64,000 nucleotides of DNA from Streptomyces sp. RerS4 (lineage in GTDB: Bacteria; Actinomycetota; Actinomycetes; Streptomycetales; Streptomycetaceae): positions 6,124,501-6,188,500 of the forward strand of contig NZ_CP097322.1 in NCBI RefSeq assembly GCF_023515955.1, given 5' to 3'. The notes beneath the pieces were generated by a model. It searched no databases, was not told the DNA's origin, and saw nothing but the letters and a program-made list of their open reading frames with translations. Position 1 is the stretch's first letter, and every line of letters starts with the position of its first letter. A program made the position numbers and the translations under genes. This document shows, one piece after another, positions 7,597 to 15,827 of the stretch.

Positions 7597-9092
7597 GACT
7601 GTGCTCCTCGAACGGGCGGCAGGTGGTTGATGGCGTGGTCCTCGGTGGCCCACAGGTACTGCACGGCGTACGCCCGCCAAGGCCGCCAGTGGCCCGCGCG
7701 GGCCGTCAGCGCGGCCGGCGTGGACGGCAGCCCCAGGCCCCGCGCCGCACGGCGCACGCCCAGGTCGGACGGCAGGAACGCGTCGGGGTCGCCCAGCGCC
7801 CGCATCGCGATGATCTCGGTGGTCCACGGGCCGAAGCCGGGCAGGCCCGTCAGCCGGGCGCGGGCCGCCTCCCAGTCGCTGTCGATGCCCAGCGGCAGCG
7901 AGCCGTCGGCCAGCGCGGAGATCAGGGTGGTCAGCGTGGTCCGGCGACTGCCCGGCACGGCCAGGGCCTCCGGGTCGAGGCCGGCCAGCGCCTCGGGACT
8001 CGGGAACAGGTGCGTCAGCCCGCCGTGCGGATCCTCGACCTTCTCCCCGTACGCGGTCACCAGCCGGGCCGCGTGCGTGCGCGCGGCGGCCGTGGACACC
8101 TGCTGCCCGAGCACCGCCCGTACGGCGAACTCCGCCGCGTCGACGGTACGGGGCACCCGGCGCCCCGGGGCCTTGTCCACGAGCGGGGCCAGCAGCGGGT
8201 CGGCGCGCAGCTGCCCGTCGACGGCCTCCGGGTCGGCGTCCAGGTCCAGCATCCACCGGCAGCGGCTGATGGCGATCGTGAGGTCGCGCAGGTCCGTCAG
8301 GGCCAGCCGGCAGCCGATGTGGTCGGGGCCGGGGGTGAGGGCCACGACGCCGGTGCCGTACGGCAGGCGCAGGGTCCGGCGGTAGGCCCCGTCACGCCAC
8401 TCCTCGACCCCGGGCACGGCGGTCGCCACGAGGTGGCCGAAGAGGTTGTCCGGGTTCAGCGGCGCCCGGTAGGGCAGCCGCAGGCTCAGCGTGCCCGGCA
8501 CACGGGGCAGCACCTTGCGGCCGCCGCTGCGCTCGGCGCGCTCGCGCAGGGCGCTGGGGGAGAGGGCGAAGACCTCGCGGACGGTGTCGTTGAAGGTCCG
8601 GATGGAGGAGAAACCGGCGGCGAACGCGATGTCGGCCATCGGGAGCGTCGAGGTCTCGATCAGCAGCCGGGCGGTCTGGGCGCGCTGCGCGCGGGCCAGG
8701 GCGAGCGGTCCGGCGCCCAGTTCGGCGAGGAGCTGGCGCTCGACCTGCCGCGTGGAGTAGCCGAGGCGGGCCGCGAGACCGGGGACGCCCTCGCGGTCCA
8801 CGACGCCGTCCTGGATGAGGCGCATGGCGCGGGCCACGGCGTCGGCGCGGGCGTTCCACTCGGGGGACCCGGGGCTCGTGTCGGGTCGGCACCGCTTGCA
8901 GGCCCGGTAGCCGGCCTGCTGGCAGGCGGCGGCGCTGGGCAGGAAGGTCATGTTCTCGACCTTCGGCGGCACGGCCGGACAGCTGGGCCGGCAGTAGATC
9001 CCGGTGGTCCGCACGGCGGTGAAGAACCAGCCGTCGAAGCGGGCGTCCTTCGACTGCACGGCCCTCACGCAGCGGTCGGTGTCGGTGTACAT
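7593..9092 (-). CDS. alkA: Ada-type/AlkA fusion: zinc-Cys domain, AraC HTH and 3-methyladenine DNA glycosylase
   Basis: A 499-residue three-part protein. Residues 1-75 form the Ada phosphotriester-repair domain with four zinc cysteines C34, C38, C65 and C68 (YCRPSC, CKRC). About 80-185 is an AraC-type HTH. The remaining half is an AlkA-like glycosylase with an HhH segment (LPGFGPWTTEIIAMRAL) and the catalytic aspartate in LPSDLGV. By analogy with Ada, methyl transfer to C34 should turn the protein into an activator of its own operon, while the C-terminus excises alkylated bases. The start MYTDTDRCV matches the family; GGAGG lies just before it. It is the first gene of a two-gene operon with ogt. 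Confidence 0.92.
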   Translation of the reverse strand: MYTDTDRCVRAVQSKDARFDGWFFTAVRTTGIYCRPSCPAVPPKVENMTFLPSAAACQQAGYRACKRCRPDTSPGSPEWNARADAVARAMRLIQDGVVDREGVPGLAARLGYSTRQVERQLLAELGAGPLALARAQRAQTARLLIETSTLPMADIAFAAGFSSIRTFNDTVREVFALSPSALRERAERSGGRKVLPRVPGTLSLRLPYRAPLNPDNLFGHLVATAVPGVEEWRDGAYRRTLRLPYGTGVVALTPGPDHIGCRLALTDLRDLTIAISRCRWMLDLDADPEAVDGQLRADPLLAPLVDKAPGRRVPRTVDAAEFAVRAVLGQQVSTAAARTHAARLVTAYGEKVEDPHGGLTHLFPSPEALAGLDPEALAVPGSRRTTLTTLISALADGSLPLGIDSDWEAARARLTGLPGFGPWTTEIIAMRALGDPDAFLPSDLGVRRAARGLGLPSTPAALTARAGHWRPWRAYAVQYLWATEDHAINHLPPVRGAQS

Positions 9093-9187
9093 GCCTCCAG
9101 CATCCCGGCCGGCCCCACCACGGGCTGGCGGTTTTCCGACATCAAGCGTAGCGCTCCTCAGCCCAGCCGAACGCTGCCCGCGCTCCT

Positions 9188-9287
9188 CAGCCCCGCCGGC
9201 GTTCGAGGCGCGGGGGTCCGGGGGCGGAGCCCCGGGGTCTTCCAGCCCGTCCGGCGTTTGAGGACCGGGTCCGGGCAGAGCCCGGGA
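9188..9287. repeat. Two tandem GC-rich Streptomyces intergenic repeats
   Basis: Two related units, 9188-9236 and 9244-9287, share the blocks CAGCCC, CCGGCGTT and GAGG followed by a GGTCCGGG/CCCGG hairpin. A weaker third start (TCAGCCCAGCCGAACGC) precedes them at about 9158. This short element is scattered between genes in many Streptomyces genomes. It lies between the Ada/AlkA gene and the pssA terminator. Confidence 0.6.
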
Positions 9288-9295
9288 AACGAAAG

Positions 9296-9330
9296 GGCCC
9301 CCGGCCGCCTGGCGGCGGCACGGGGGCCCC
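9296..9330 (-). terminator. Hairpin terminator after pssA
   Basis: Arms GGGCCCCCG and CGGGGGCCC with an inner GCCGCC/GGCGGC stem, 23 bases beyond the pssA stop on the minus strand. Confidence 0.7.
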
Positions 9331-9352
9331 TCGTACACGAAAGCGGCAAGCG

Positions 9353-10210
9353 CTACGGCAGCTGCGCGGCCCGCGCCTCACGCCGATTGTGGCGGAACGT
9401 GTTGGCCCGCCGCGTCGTCGCGAACAGCGGAATCGTGGCCGCCAGCGCGATCTGCAGCGCGCAACCGGTCTGGAGCAGCAGCTGACCGCCCGGCGCGTCG
9501 AACGCCCAGGCCGCCAGCAACCCCATCGCCCCGATGATCCAGCTGAGCATGGCCGCCGCGAGGACCCCCCGCGGCTTGGGGTACTCGACCCGGCTCACCA
9601 TCAGCCAGGCCACGCCGACGATCGCCAGCAGGGTCGGGATGAAGGGGAGCTCCAGCAGCACGATGGAGACGACCGTCAAGGCTCCGAAGGGGCTCGGCAT
9701 GCCCTGGAACATGCCGTCCTTCATCGTCACGCAGCTGAATCTGGCGAGTCTGAGGACCACGGCCAGCAGCACCACGATGGCCGCGAGCGCGGACACCTTC
9801 TGGTGGGCGTCGTCCGCGACCATGCCGTAGACCAGCACGAAGTACGCGGGCGCGAGCCCGAAGCTGATCAGGTCGGACAGGTTGTCCAGCTCGGCGCCCA
9901 TCGGCGAGCTGCGCAGCTTGCGGGCCACGATGCCGTCGAAGAGGTCGAAGACCGCCGCGAGGAGCATCAGTATCACCGCGGTCGCCGCGCTGTGCCGGGC
10001 CATGCCCGACTCGCCGCTGCCCGTGAGGTGCGGGATGAGGATTCCGGTGGTGGTGAAGTACACCGCCATGAATCCGCAGGTCGCGTTCCCGAGGGTGAGG
10101 GTGTCCGCTATCGACAGCCGCAGTGAGAGCGGCATGTCGTCGGCGTCGTCCTCCTCCTTGGCCTCGGGCACCCAGCCGGTGGCGGGAGTCTCAGGGTCAG
10201 TCACGGTCAA
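9353..10210 (-). CDS. pssA: CDP-diacylglycerol--serine O-phosphatidyltransferase
   Basis: A 285-residue membrane enzyme making phosphatidylserine from CDP-diacylglycerol and L-serine, the first committed step to phosphatidylethanolamine. The CDP-alcohol phosphotransferase signature D-G-x2-A-R-x8-G-x3-D-x3-D is seen as FDGIVARKL followed by MGAELDNLSD. About eight hydrophobic segments follow an acidic N-terminus. The start is TTG at 10210 (GGGGTG 7 bases upstream), with GTG at 10204 as an alternative; either overlaps the end of psd, so translation is coupled to it. Confidence 0.93.
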   Translation of the reverse strand: MTVTDPETPATGWVPEAKEEDDADDMPLSLRLSIADTLTLGNATCGFMAVYFTTTGILIPHLTGSGESGMARHSAATAVILMLLAAVFDLFDGIVARKLRSSPMGAELDNLSDLISFGLAPAYFVLVYGMVADDAHQKVSALAAIVVLLAVVLRLARFSCVTMKDGMFQGMPSPFGALTVVSIVLLELPFIPTLLAIVGVAWLMVSRVEYPKPRGVLAAAMLSWIIGAMGLLAAWAFDAPGGQLLLQTGCALQIALAATIPLFATTRRANTFRHNRREARAAQLP

Positions 10211-10853
10211 TTCGGGTCACCCCCGCGGTGGTGGCCTGACCGACCTCGACCGCGACCTCGACGCCCTCGGGGAGGTAGATGTCGACGCGCGAGCCGAAGC
10301 GGATCAGACCGATGCGTTCGCCCTGCTCCACCTTGGTTCCGGCCGGCAGGTACGGGACGATGCGACGGGCGACGGCACCGGCGATCTGCACCATCTCGAT
10401 GTCGCCGAGCTCGGTGTCGAAGTGCCAGACGACGCGCTCGTTGTTCTCGCTCTCCTTGTTGAACGCCGGGACGAACCCGCCGGGGATGTGCTCCACGGAC
10501 GTCACCGTGCCCGCGAGGGGCGCGCGGTTGACGTGGACGTTCAACGGGCTCATGAAGATCGCGACGCGGGTGCGCCCGTCCTTCCACGGCATGATGCTCT
10601 GCACCACACCGTCGGCGGGCGAGATGACGCGACCCTGGGCGATCTCACGCTCGGGGTCGCGGAAGAACCACAGCATGCCCGCCGCGAGCGCGGTGGCGGG
10701 CACGGCCGCCGCGGCCCAGCGTCCGGACTTGCGCGCCCGGGTGAGGCTGAGCGCCGCGGTGGCGACGGTCGGCAGAAGCCACGGCGATGCTCCGCGCGCG
10801 AGGCGTACGCCAAGGAGGCTGTCGCGAGGTGCAGAGGTTTGGCTGTGGGGCAT
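10197..10853 (-). CDS. psd: Phosphatidylserine decarboxylase
   Basis: A 218-residue, short-form decarboxylase that converts phosphatidylserine to phosphatidylethanolamine. The self-cleavage site that yields the pyruvoyl group is the GS in RFGSRVD near the C-terminus. Conserved HVNRAP and PADGVV motifs are also present, and an N-terminal hydrophobic pair of segments (about 25-60) anchors it. ATG at 10853 is chosen over one 12 codons upstream because GAAGG lies 6 bases before it. With pssA it forms a two-gene phospholipid operon, just downstream of the ethylmalonyl-CoA operon. Confidence 0.93.
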   Translation of the reverse strand: MPHSQTSAPRDSLLGVRLARGASPWLLPTVATAALSLTRARKSGRWAAAAVPATALAAGMLWFFRDPEREIAQGRVISPADGVVQSIMPWKDGRTRVAIFMSPLNVHVNRAPLAGTVTSVEHIPGGFVPAFNKESENNERVVWHFDTELGDIEMVQIAGAVARRIVPYLPAGTKVEQGERIGLIRFGSRVDIYLPEGVEVAVEVGQATTAGVTRIDRD

Positions 10854-11000
10854 GGATGACCTTCGTAGCGAGTGATTGCCGCGCCGCAAACGGGGGGACG
10901 GGACGGCGGCTTTACTGGAATGCTATCGGTTGCGCGCAACAACTGGGCAAGCCAGAAGCCGAGTCGATGACCGCCGGCCAGTGACTGGTAGTGACTCTTC

Positions 11001-11029
11001 TGCGGTGGATCTTCGGATGATCCACCGCA
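11001..11029 (-). terminator. Hairpin at the end of the ethylmalonyl-CoA operon
   Basis: Perfect 11-bp arms TGCGGTGGATC and GATCCACCGCA around a 7-base loop, 11 bases beyond the acyl-CoA dehydrogenase stop on the minus strand. Confidence 0.7.
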
Positions 11030-11039
11030 AAAGGGACTT

Positions 11040-12245
11040 TCAGCCCTGGAGTCGGTACTCCTCAAGCAGGCGTCGCCCGATGATCATTTTCTGAATCTCG
11101 GCGGTTCCTTCACCGATCAACAGCATCGGCGCCTCTCGGTAGAGCCGCTCGATCTCGTACTCCTTCGAGAAGCCGTAGCCGCCGTGGATCCGGAAAGCGT
11201 CCTCCACGACCTCCTTGCAGTATTCGGAGGCGAGGTACTTCGCCATGCCCGCTTCGAGGTCGTTTCGTTCCCCGGAGTCCTTTTTGCGTGCTGCGTTGAC
11301 CATCATCGCATGGGCGGCTTCGACCTTGGTGGCCATCTCGGCCAGCTTGAACTGGATGGCCTGGTGCTCCGCGATCGCCTTGCCGAAAGTGTGACGTTGC
11401 TGTGCATAAGAGACACCCAGCTCGAACGCACGCTGAGCGACACCGCAGCCACGCGCCGCCACGTTGACGCGGCCGACCTCGACCCCGTCCATCATTTGGT
11501 AAAACCCTCGGCCGGTCTGGCCGCCGAGCACCCGATTGGCCGGAATGCGCAGTCCGTCCATGATGAGCTCGGTCGTGTCGACGCCCTTGTAGCCCATCTT
11601 GTCGATCTTGCCCGGGATCGTCAGACCCGGCCGGACCTCTCCGAAGCCCGGCTCCTTCTCCACGAGGAAGGTCGTCATCGACTTGTGGGGCGCCGTGCCC
11701 TCGGGGTGTCCTTCGTCACTTCTGACCAGAACCGCCACCAAAGTGGAGCTGCCGCCGTTCGTCAGCCACATCTTCTGGCCGTTCAGGACGTACTCCTCGC
11801 CGTCCTTCACCGCCTTCGACGTGATGGCCGACACATCGGAGCCGAGCCCCGGCTCGGACATGGAGAACGCGCCCCGCACCTCGCCCAGCGCCATGCGGGG
11901 CAGGAAGTGGTCCTTCTGCTCCTGCGTGCCGTGCTGCTTGAGCATGTAGGCCACGATGAAGTGGGTATTGATGATGCCCGAGACGGACATCCAGCCCCGC
12001 GCTATCTCCTCGACGCACAGCGCGTACGTGAGGAGCGACTCGCCCAGGCCGCCGTACTCCTCGGGGATCATCAGGCCGAAGAGGCCGAGCTCCTTGAGGC
12101 CGTCGACGATCTGCTGCGGGTACTCGTCACGGTGTTCCAGCTCGGTCGCGACCGGGATGATCTCCTTGTCCACGAACTCGCGGACGGTCTTGAGGATCTC
12201 CCGCTGGACGTCGGTCAGGCCGGCGGTCTGGGCGAGTCGGGCCAT
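11040..12245 (-). CDS. mcd: Acyl-CoA dehydrogenase, probable (2S)-methylsuccinyl-CoA dehydrogenase
   Basis: A 401-residue FAD-dependent acyl-CoA dehydrogenase with the standard blocks: FSMSEPGLGSD (FAD and substrate site), a middle beta domain, and C-terminal IHGGYGFSKEYEIERLYREA. Its place as last gene of the ccrA-meaA-mcl-MaoC operon indicates the step methylsuccinyl-CoA to mesaconyl-CoA. The family alone would not fix the substrate. It is 2 bp after the MaoC gene. The methylsuccinyl-CoA dehydrogenases of alphaproteobacteria are longer, so the assignment is by context. Confidence 0.82.
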   Translation of the reverse strand: MARLAQTAGLTDVQREILKTVREFVDKEIIPVATELEHRDEYPQQIVDGLKELGLFGLMIPEEYGGLGESLLTYALCVEEIARGWMSVSGIINTHFIVAYMLKQHGTQEQKDHFLPRMALGEVRGAFSMSEPGLGSDVSAITSKAVKDGEEYVLNGQKMWLTNGGSSTLVAVLVRSDEGHPEGTAPHKSMTTFLVEKEPGFGEVRPGLTIPGKIDKMGYKGVDTTELIMDGLRIPANRVLGGQTGRGFYQMMDGVEVGRVNVAARGCGVAQRAFELGVSYAQQRHTFGKAIAEHQAIQFKLAEMATKVEAAHAMMVNAARKKDSGERNDLEAGMAKYLASEYCKEVVEDAFRIHGGYGFSKEYEIERLYREAPMLLIGEGTAEIQKMIIGRRLLEEYRLQG

Positions 12246-12247
12246 GG

Positions 12248-12760
12248 CTACTTCCCCTGTTCCTTCAGCTGGGGCCGGCCGGGCTGCTCGCCGCCGCGCT
12301 CCTTGATGTACGTCTCGGTCGGGACCATCACCTTGCGTCGGAAGACGCAGACGAGGGTGCCGTCCTGCTTGTAGCCCTTGGTCTCCACGTAGACGATGCC
12401 GCGGTCGTTCTTGGACTTCGACGGGGTCTTGTCGAGGACCGTGGTCTCGCCGTAGATCGTGTCGCCGTGGAAGGTCGGCGCCACGTGCCGCAGTGACTCG
12501 ATCTCCAGGTTGGCGATGGCCTTCCCCGAGACGTCCGGCACGGACATGCCCAGCAGCAGGGAGTAGATGTAGTTGCCCACGACGACGTTCTTGCCGAAGT
12601 CGGTCGTGTTCTCGGCGTAGTTGCTGTCCATGTGCAGCGGGTGGTGGTTCATGGTCAGCAGACAGAAGAGGTGGTCGTCGTACTCCGTGACCGTCTTCCC
12701 GGGCCAGTGCTTGTAGACCGCCCCGACCTCGAACTCTTCGTACGTGCGTCCGAACTGCAT
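12248..12760 (-). CDS. mch: MaoC-family hydratase, probable mesaconyl-CoA hydratase
   Basis: A 170-residue single-domain hot-dog hydratase. The hydratase-type segment NHHPLHMDSNYAENTTDFGKNVV carries the Asp/His pair used for water addition or removal. In the ethylmalonyl-CoA pathway this enzyme interconverts mesaconyl-C1-CoA and erythro-beta-methylmalyl-CoA, which suits its position between the lyase and dehydrogenase genes (4 and 2 bp gaps). The C-terminal tail is charged and poorly conserved in appearance. Confidence 0.83.
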   Translation of the reverse strand: MQFGRTYEEFEVGAVYKHWPGKTVTEYDDHLFCLLTMNHHPLHMDSNYAENTTDFGKNVVVGNYIYSLLLGMSVPDVSGKAIANLEIESLRHVAPTFHGDTIYGETTVLDKTPSKSKNDRGIVYVETKGYKQDGTLVCVFRRKVMVPTETYIKERGGEQPGRPQLKEQGK

Positions 12761-12764
12761 GGAA

Positions 12765-13739
12765 TCAGGCCTCCGGGATCTCGAACTTGCTGGTGCGCTG
12801 CATGCCGGCGGCGCGGCCCTTGCCCGCGATGACCAGGGCCATCTTGCGGCTGGCCTCGTCGATCATCTCGTCGCCGAGCATCGCCGAGCCCTTCTTGCCG
12901 CCGGCCTCCGAGGTGCACCAGTCGTACGCGTCGAGGATCAGCTCGGCGTGGTCGTAGTCCTCCTGGGAGGGGGAGAAGACCTCGTTGGCCGCGTCGACCT
13001 GGCCCGGGTGGAGCACCCACTTGCCGTCGAAGCCCAGTGCCGCGGCCCGGCCGGCCACCTCGCGGTACGCGTCCACGTCGCGGATCTGGAGGAAGGGGCC
13101 GTCGATCGCCTGGAGGTTGTGCATGCGGGCCGCCATCAGGATCCGCATCAGGATGTAGTGGTAGGCGTCCGCGCCGTAACCGGGCGGCTGCATGCCCACG
13201 ACCAGCGACTTCATGTTGATGGAGGCCATGAAGTCGGCCGGGCCGAAGATGATGGTCTCCAGGCGCGGGGAGGCCGCGGCGATCTCGTCGACGTTCACCA
13301 GGCCCTTGGCGTTCTCGATCTGCGCCTCGATGCCGATCTTGCCGACCTCGAAGCCCATGGTCTTCTCGATCTGCGTCAGCAGCAGGTCGAGGGCCACGAC
13401 CTGCTGGGCGTCCTGCACCTTCGGCAGCATGATGCAGTCGAGGTTCTGCCCGGCGCCCTCGACGACCGTGATGACATCGCGGTACGTCCAGTGCGTGGTC
13501 CAGTCGTTGACGCGCACGACGCGGGTCTTGCCCGTCCAGTCACCGTTGTTCAGCGCGTCCACGATCGTGTGGCGGGCGCCCTCCTTGGCGAGCGGCGCGC
13601 AGGCGTCCTCCAGGTCCAGGAAGACCTGGTCGGCCGGCAGGCCCTGGGCCTTCTCCAGGAAGCGCGGGTTCGAACCCGGCACCGCGAGGCAGGAGCGACG
13701 CGGGCGAAGACGGTTCACCGGGTGGACAGGCGTGGTCAT
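12765..13739 (-). CDS. mcl: CitE/HpcH-family lyase, probable beta-methylmalyl-CoA/malyl-CoA lyase
   Basis: A 324-residue TIM-barrel lyase. Key features are RSCLAVPGSNPRF near the N-terminus, the metal-binding FLDLEDACAP, the acidic ligand strand IGIEAQIENAKGL, and GPADF/KWVLHPGQV blocks that bind the CoA ester. It splits beta-methylmalyl-CoA into glyoxylate and propionyl-CoA (and malyl-CoA into glyoxylate and acetyl-CoA), the net glyoxylate-forming step of the pathway. Its start overlaps the end of meaA by 4 bases. Confidence 0.87.
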   Translation of the reverse strand: MTTPVHPVNRLRPRRSCLAVPGSNPRFLEKAQGLPADQVFLDLEDACAPLAKEGARHTIVDALNNGDWTGKTRVVRVNDWTTHWTYRDVITVVEGAGQNLDCIMLPKVQDAQQVVALDLLLTQIEKTMGFEVGKIGIEAQIENAKGLVNVDEIAAASPRLETIIFGPADFMASINMKSLVVGMQPPGYGADAYHYILMRILMAARMHNLQAIDGPFLQIRDVDAYREVAGRAAALGFDGKWVLHPGQVDAANEVFSPSQEDYDHAELILDAYDWCTSEAGGKKGSAMLGDEMIDEASRKMALVIAGKGRAAGMQRTSKFEIPEA

Positions 13740-15805
13740 GCGGGGACCTCCGTGCTTGCAACGATTTCGAGAGGGGCGAGCTTGTTGGCTTTGCGGATCT
13801 CGTCGACGATACGACCGATGATCTCCGTGATGCCGAAGTCCTTCGGCGTGAAGACGGCGGCCACACCGGCTTCCTTGAGTGTGATGGCATCCGCGTTCGG
13901 AATGATGCCCCCGACGATCACGGGGATGTCACCCGCCCCCGCCGTGCGCAGGCGTTCCAGCACGTCGGGGACCAGGGCGCTGTGCGAGCCCGACAGGATG
14001 GACAGTCCCACGCAGTGCACGTCCTCGGCCAGCGCCGCCGACGAGATCTCCTCGGGCGTCAGCCGGATGCCCTGGTAGACCACCTCGAAGCCGGCGTCGC
14101 GGGCGCGGACGGCGATCTGCTCGGCGCCGTTGGAGTGCCCGTCCAGGCCGGGCTTGCCGACCAGCAGGCGCAGCCGGCCGGAGCCGAGCTCGTCGGCCGT
14201 ACGGGCGACCTTCTCGCGGACCTCCGCCATGGGGGTGCCGGGTTCGGCGGTGACGGCCACCGGGGCCGAGGAGACCCCGGTCGGGGCACGGAACTCGCCG
14301 AACACCTCGCGCAGCGCGCTCGCCCACTCGCCGGTGGTGACACCGGCGCGGGCGCACTCCAGGGTGGCCTCCATCAGGTTCTCGGTCCCGGCGGCGGCCT
14401 CCTTGAGCCGGTCCAGGGCCTGCCCGACGGTCGGGAAGACGAACGGGTCGCCGCCGCCCTGGCGCTCCGAGGACTCCTGGCGCTCGGCCCGCCAGCGGCG
14501 GATGCGCTCGACGGTCAGCTCCTCCACGGCCGCGTCCACGGTCATGATGGCGCCGTCCAGGTCGGCGGTGAGCGGGTTCTCCTCGGTCTGCTGGAAGCAG
14601 TTCACCCCGACGATCTTGTCCTCGCCGGCCTCGATCCGGGCACGCCGCTCGGCGTGCGAGGAGACGAGCTGCGACTTCAGGTACCCCGACTCGACGGCGG
14701 CCATCGCGCCGCCCATCTCCTGGATCCGGTCGATCTCGGCCAGGCACTCGGTGACCAGGGAGTCGACCTTGGCCTCGATGACGTGGGAGCCGGCGAAGAT
14801 GTCCTCGTACTCCAACAGGTCGCTCTCGTGGGCCAGGACCTGCTGGATGCGCAGCGACCACTGCTGGTCCCAGGGCCGGGGCAGGCCCAGCGCCTCGTTC
14901 CAGGCCGGCAGCTGCACGGCGCGGGCGCGGGCGTCCTTGGAGAGGGTGACCGCGAGCATCTCCAGGACGATGCGCTGCACGTTGTTCTCGGGCTGCGCCT
15001 CGGTCAGGCCCAGGGAGTTGACCTGGACGCCGTAGCGGAAGCGGCGCTGCTTGGCGTTCTCGATGCCGTAGCGCTCCCGGGTGACCTGGTCCCAGATGCG
15101 GCCGAAGGCGCGCATCTTGCACATCTCCTCGATGAAGCGGACGCCCGCGTTCACGAAGAACGAGATACGGGCGACCACCTCGCCGAAACGATCCTCCGGG
15201 ACCTGGCCGGAGTCGCGCACCGAGTCCAGCACGGCGATCGCGGTCGACATCGCGTACGAGATCTCCTGGACCGGCGTGGCTCCGGCTTCCTGGAGGTGGT
15301 ACGAGCAGATGTTGATCGGGTTCCACTTCGGGATGTGGTTGACCGTGTACGCGATCATGTCCGTCGTCAGGCGGAGCGAGGGCCCCGGCGGGAAGACGTG
15401 CGTCCCGCGCGAGAGGTACTCCTTGACGATGTCGTTCTGGGTGGTGCCCTGGAGCTGCGCGATGTCCGCGCCCTGCTCCTCGGCGGCCACCTGATAGAGC
15501 GCCAGCAGCCACATGGCGGTGGCGTTGATCGTCATCGAGGTGTTCATCTGCTCCAGGGGGATGTCCTGGAACAGCCGCCGCATGTCGCCCAGATGGGAGA
15601 CCGGGACCCCGACCCGGCCCACCTCGCCGCGGGCGAGGATGTGGTCGGGGTCGTATCCGGTCTGTGTCGGCAGGTCGAACGCGACCGACAGGCCCGTCTG
15701 GCCCTTGGCGAGGTTGCGGCGGTACAGCTCGTTGGACGCCTCGGCCGTGGAGTGGCCGGCGTACGTCCGCATGAGCCACGGCCTGTCCTTCTGGCGCTCT
15801 GTCAT
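13736..15805 (-). CDS. meaA: MeaA, coenzyme B12-dependent ethylmalonyl-CoA mutase
   Basis: A 689-residue single-chain mutase that rearranges ethylmalonyl-CoA to methylsuccinyl-CoA. An N-terminal TIM-barrel substrate domain (RTYAGHSTAEASN, SVAFDLPTQTGYDPDH, GTTQNDIVKEY) is joined to a C-terminal cobalamin domain. The B12-binding D-x-H-x2-G is D555-G-H557-S-N-G, with downstream LSGSHS and VGGIIP. Length and composition match MeaA rather than the larger methylmalonyl-CoA mutase. It lies 22 bp after ccrA, whose product makes its substrate precursor, and overlaps mcl. Confidence 0.95.
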   Translation of the reverse strand: MTERQKDRPWLMRTYAGHSTAEASNELYRRNLAKGQTGLSVAFDLPTQTGYDPDHILARGEVGRVGVPVSHLGDMRRLFQDIPLEQMNTSMTINATAMWLLALYQVAAEEQGADIAQLQGTTQNDIVKEYLSRGTHVFPPGPSLRLTTDMIAYTVNHIPKWNPINICSYHLQEAGATPVQEISYAMSTAIAVLDSVRDSGQVPEDRFGEVVARISFFVNAGVRFIEEMCKMRAFGRIWDQVTRERYGIENAKQRRFRYGVQVNSLGLTEAQPENNVQRIVLEMLAVTLSKDARARAVQLPAWNEALGLPRPWDQQWSLRIQQVLAHESDLLEYEDIFAGSHVIEAKVDSLVTECLAEIDRIQEMGGAMAAVESGYLKSQLVSSHAERRARIEAGEDKIVGVNCFQQTEENPLTADLDGAIMTVDAAVEELTVERIRRWRAERQESSERQGGGDPFVFPTVGQALDRLKEAAAGTENLMEATLECARAGVTTGEWASALREVFGEFRAPTGVSSAPVAVTAEPGTPMAEVREKVARTADELGSGRLRLLVGKPGLDGHSNGAEQIAVRARDAGFEVVYQGIRLTPEEISSAALAEDVHCVGLSILSGSHSALVPDVLERLRTAGAGDIPVIVGGIIPNADAITLKEAGVAAVFTPKDFGITEIIGRIVDEIRKANKLAPLEIVASTEVPA

Positions 15806-15827
15806 CTCAGGCGATCCTCTGCGGACT

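Noticed and set aside
13664..13684. GGGTTCGAACCCGG resembles a tRNA T-arm on the plus strand.
   Set aside because: It lies inside the mcl coding sequence (encoding GSNPRF), and no acceptor stem, D-arm or anticodon arm can be built around it.
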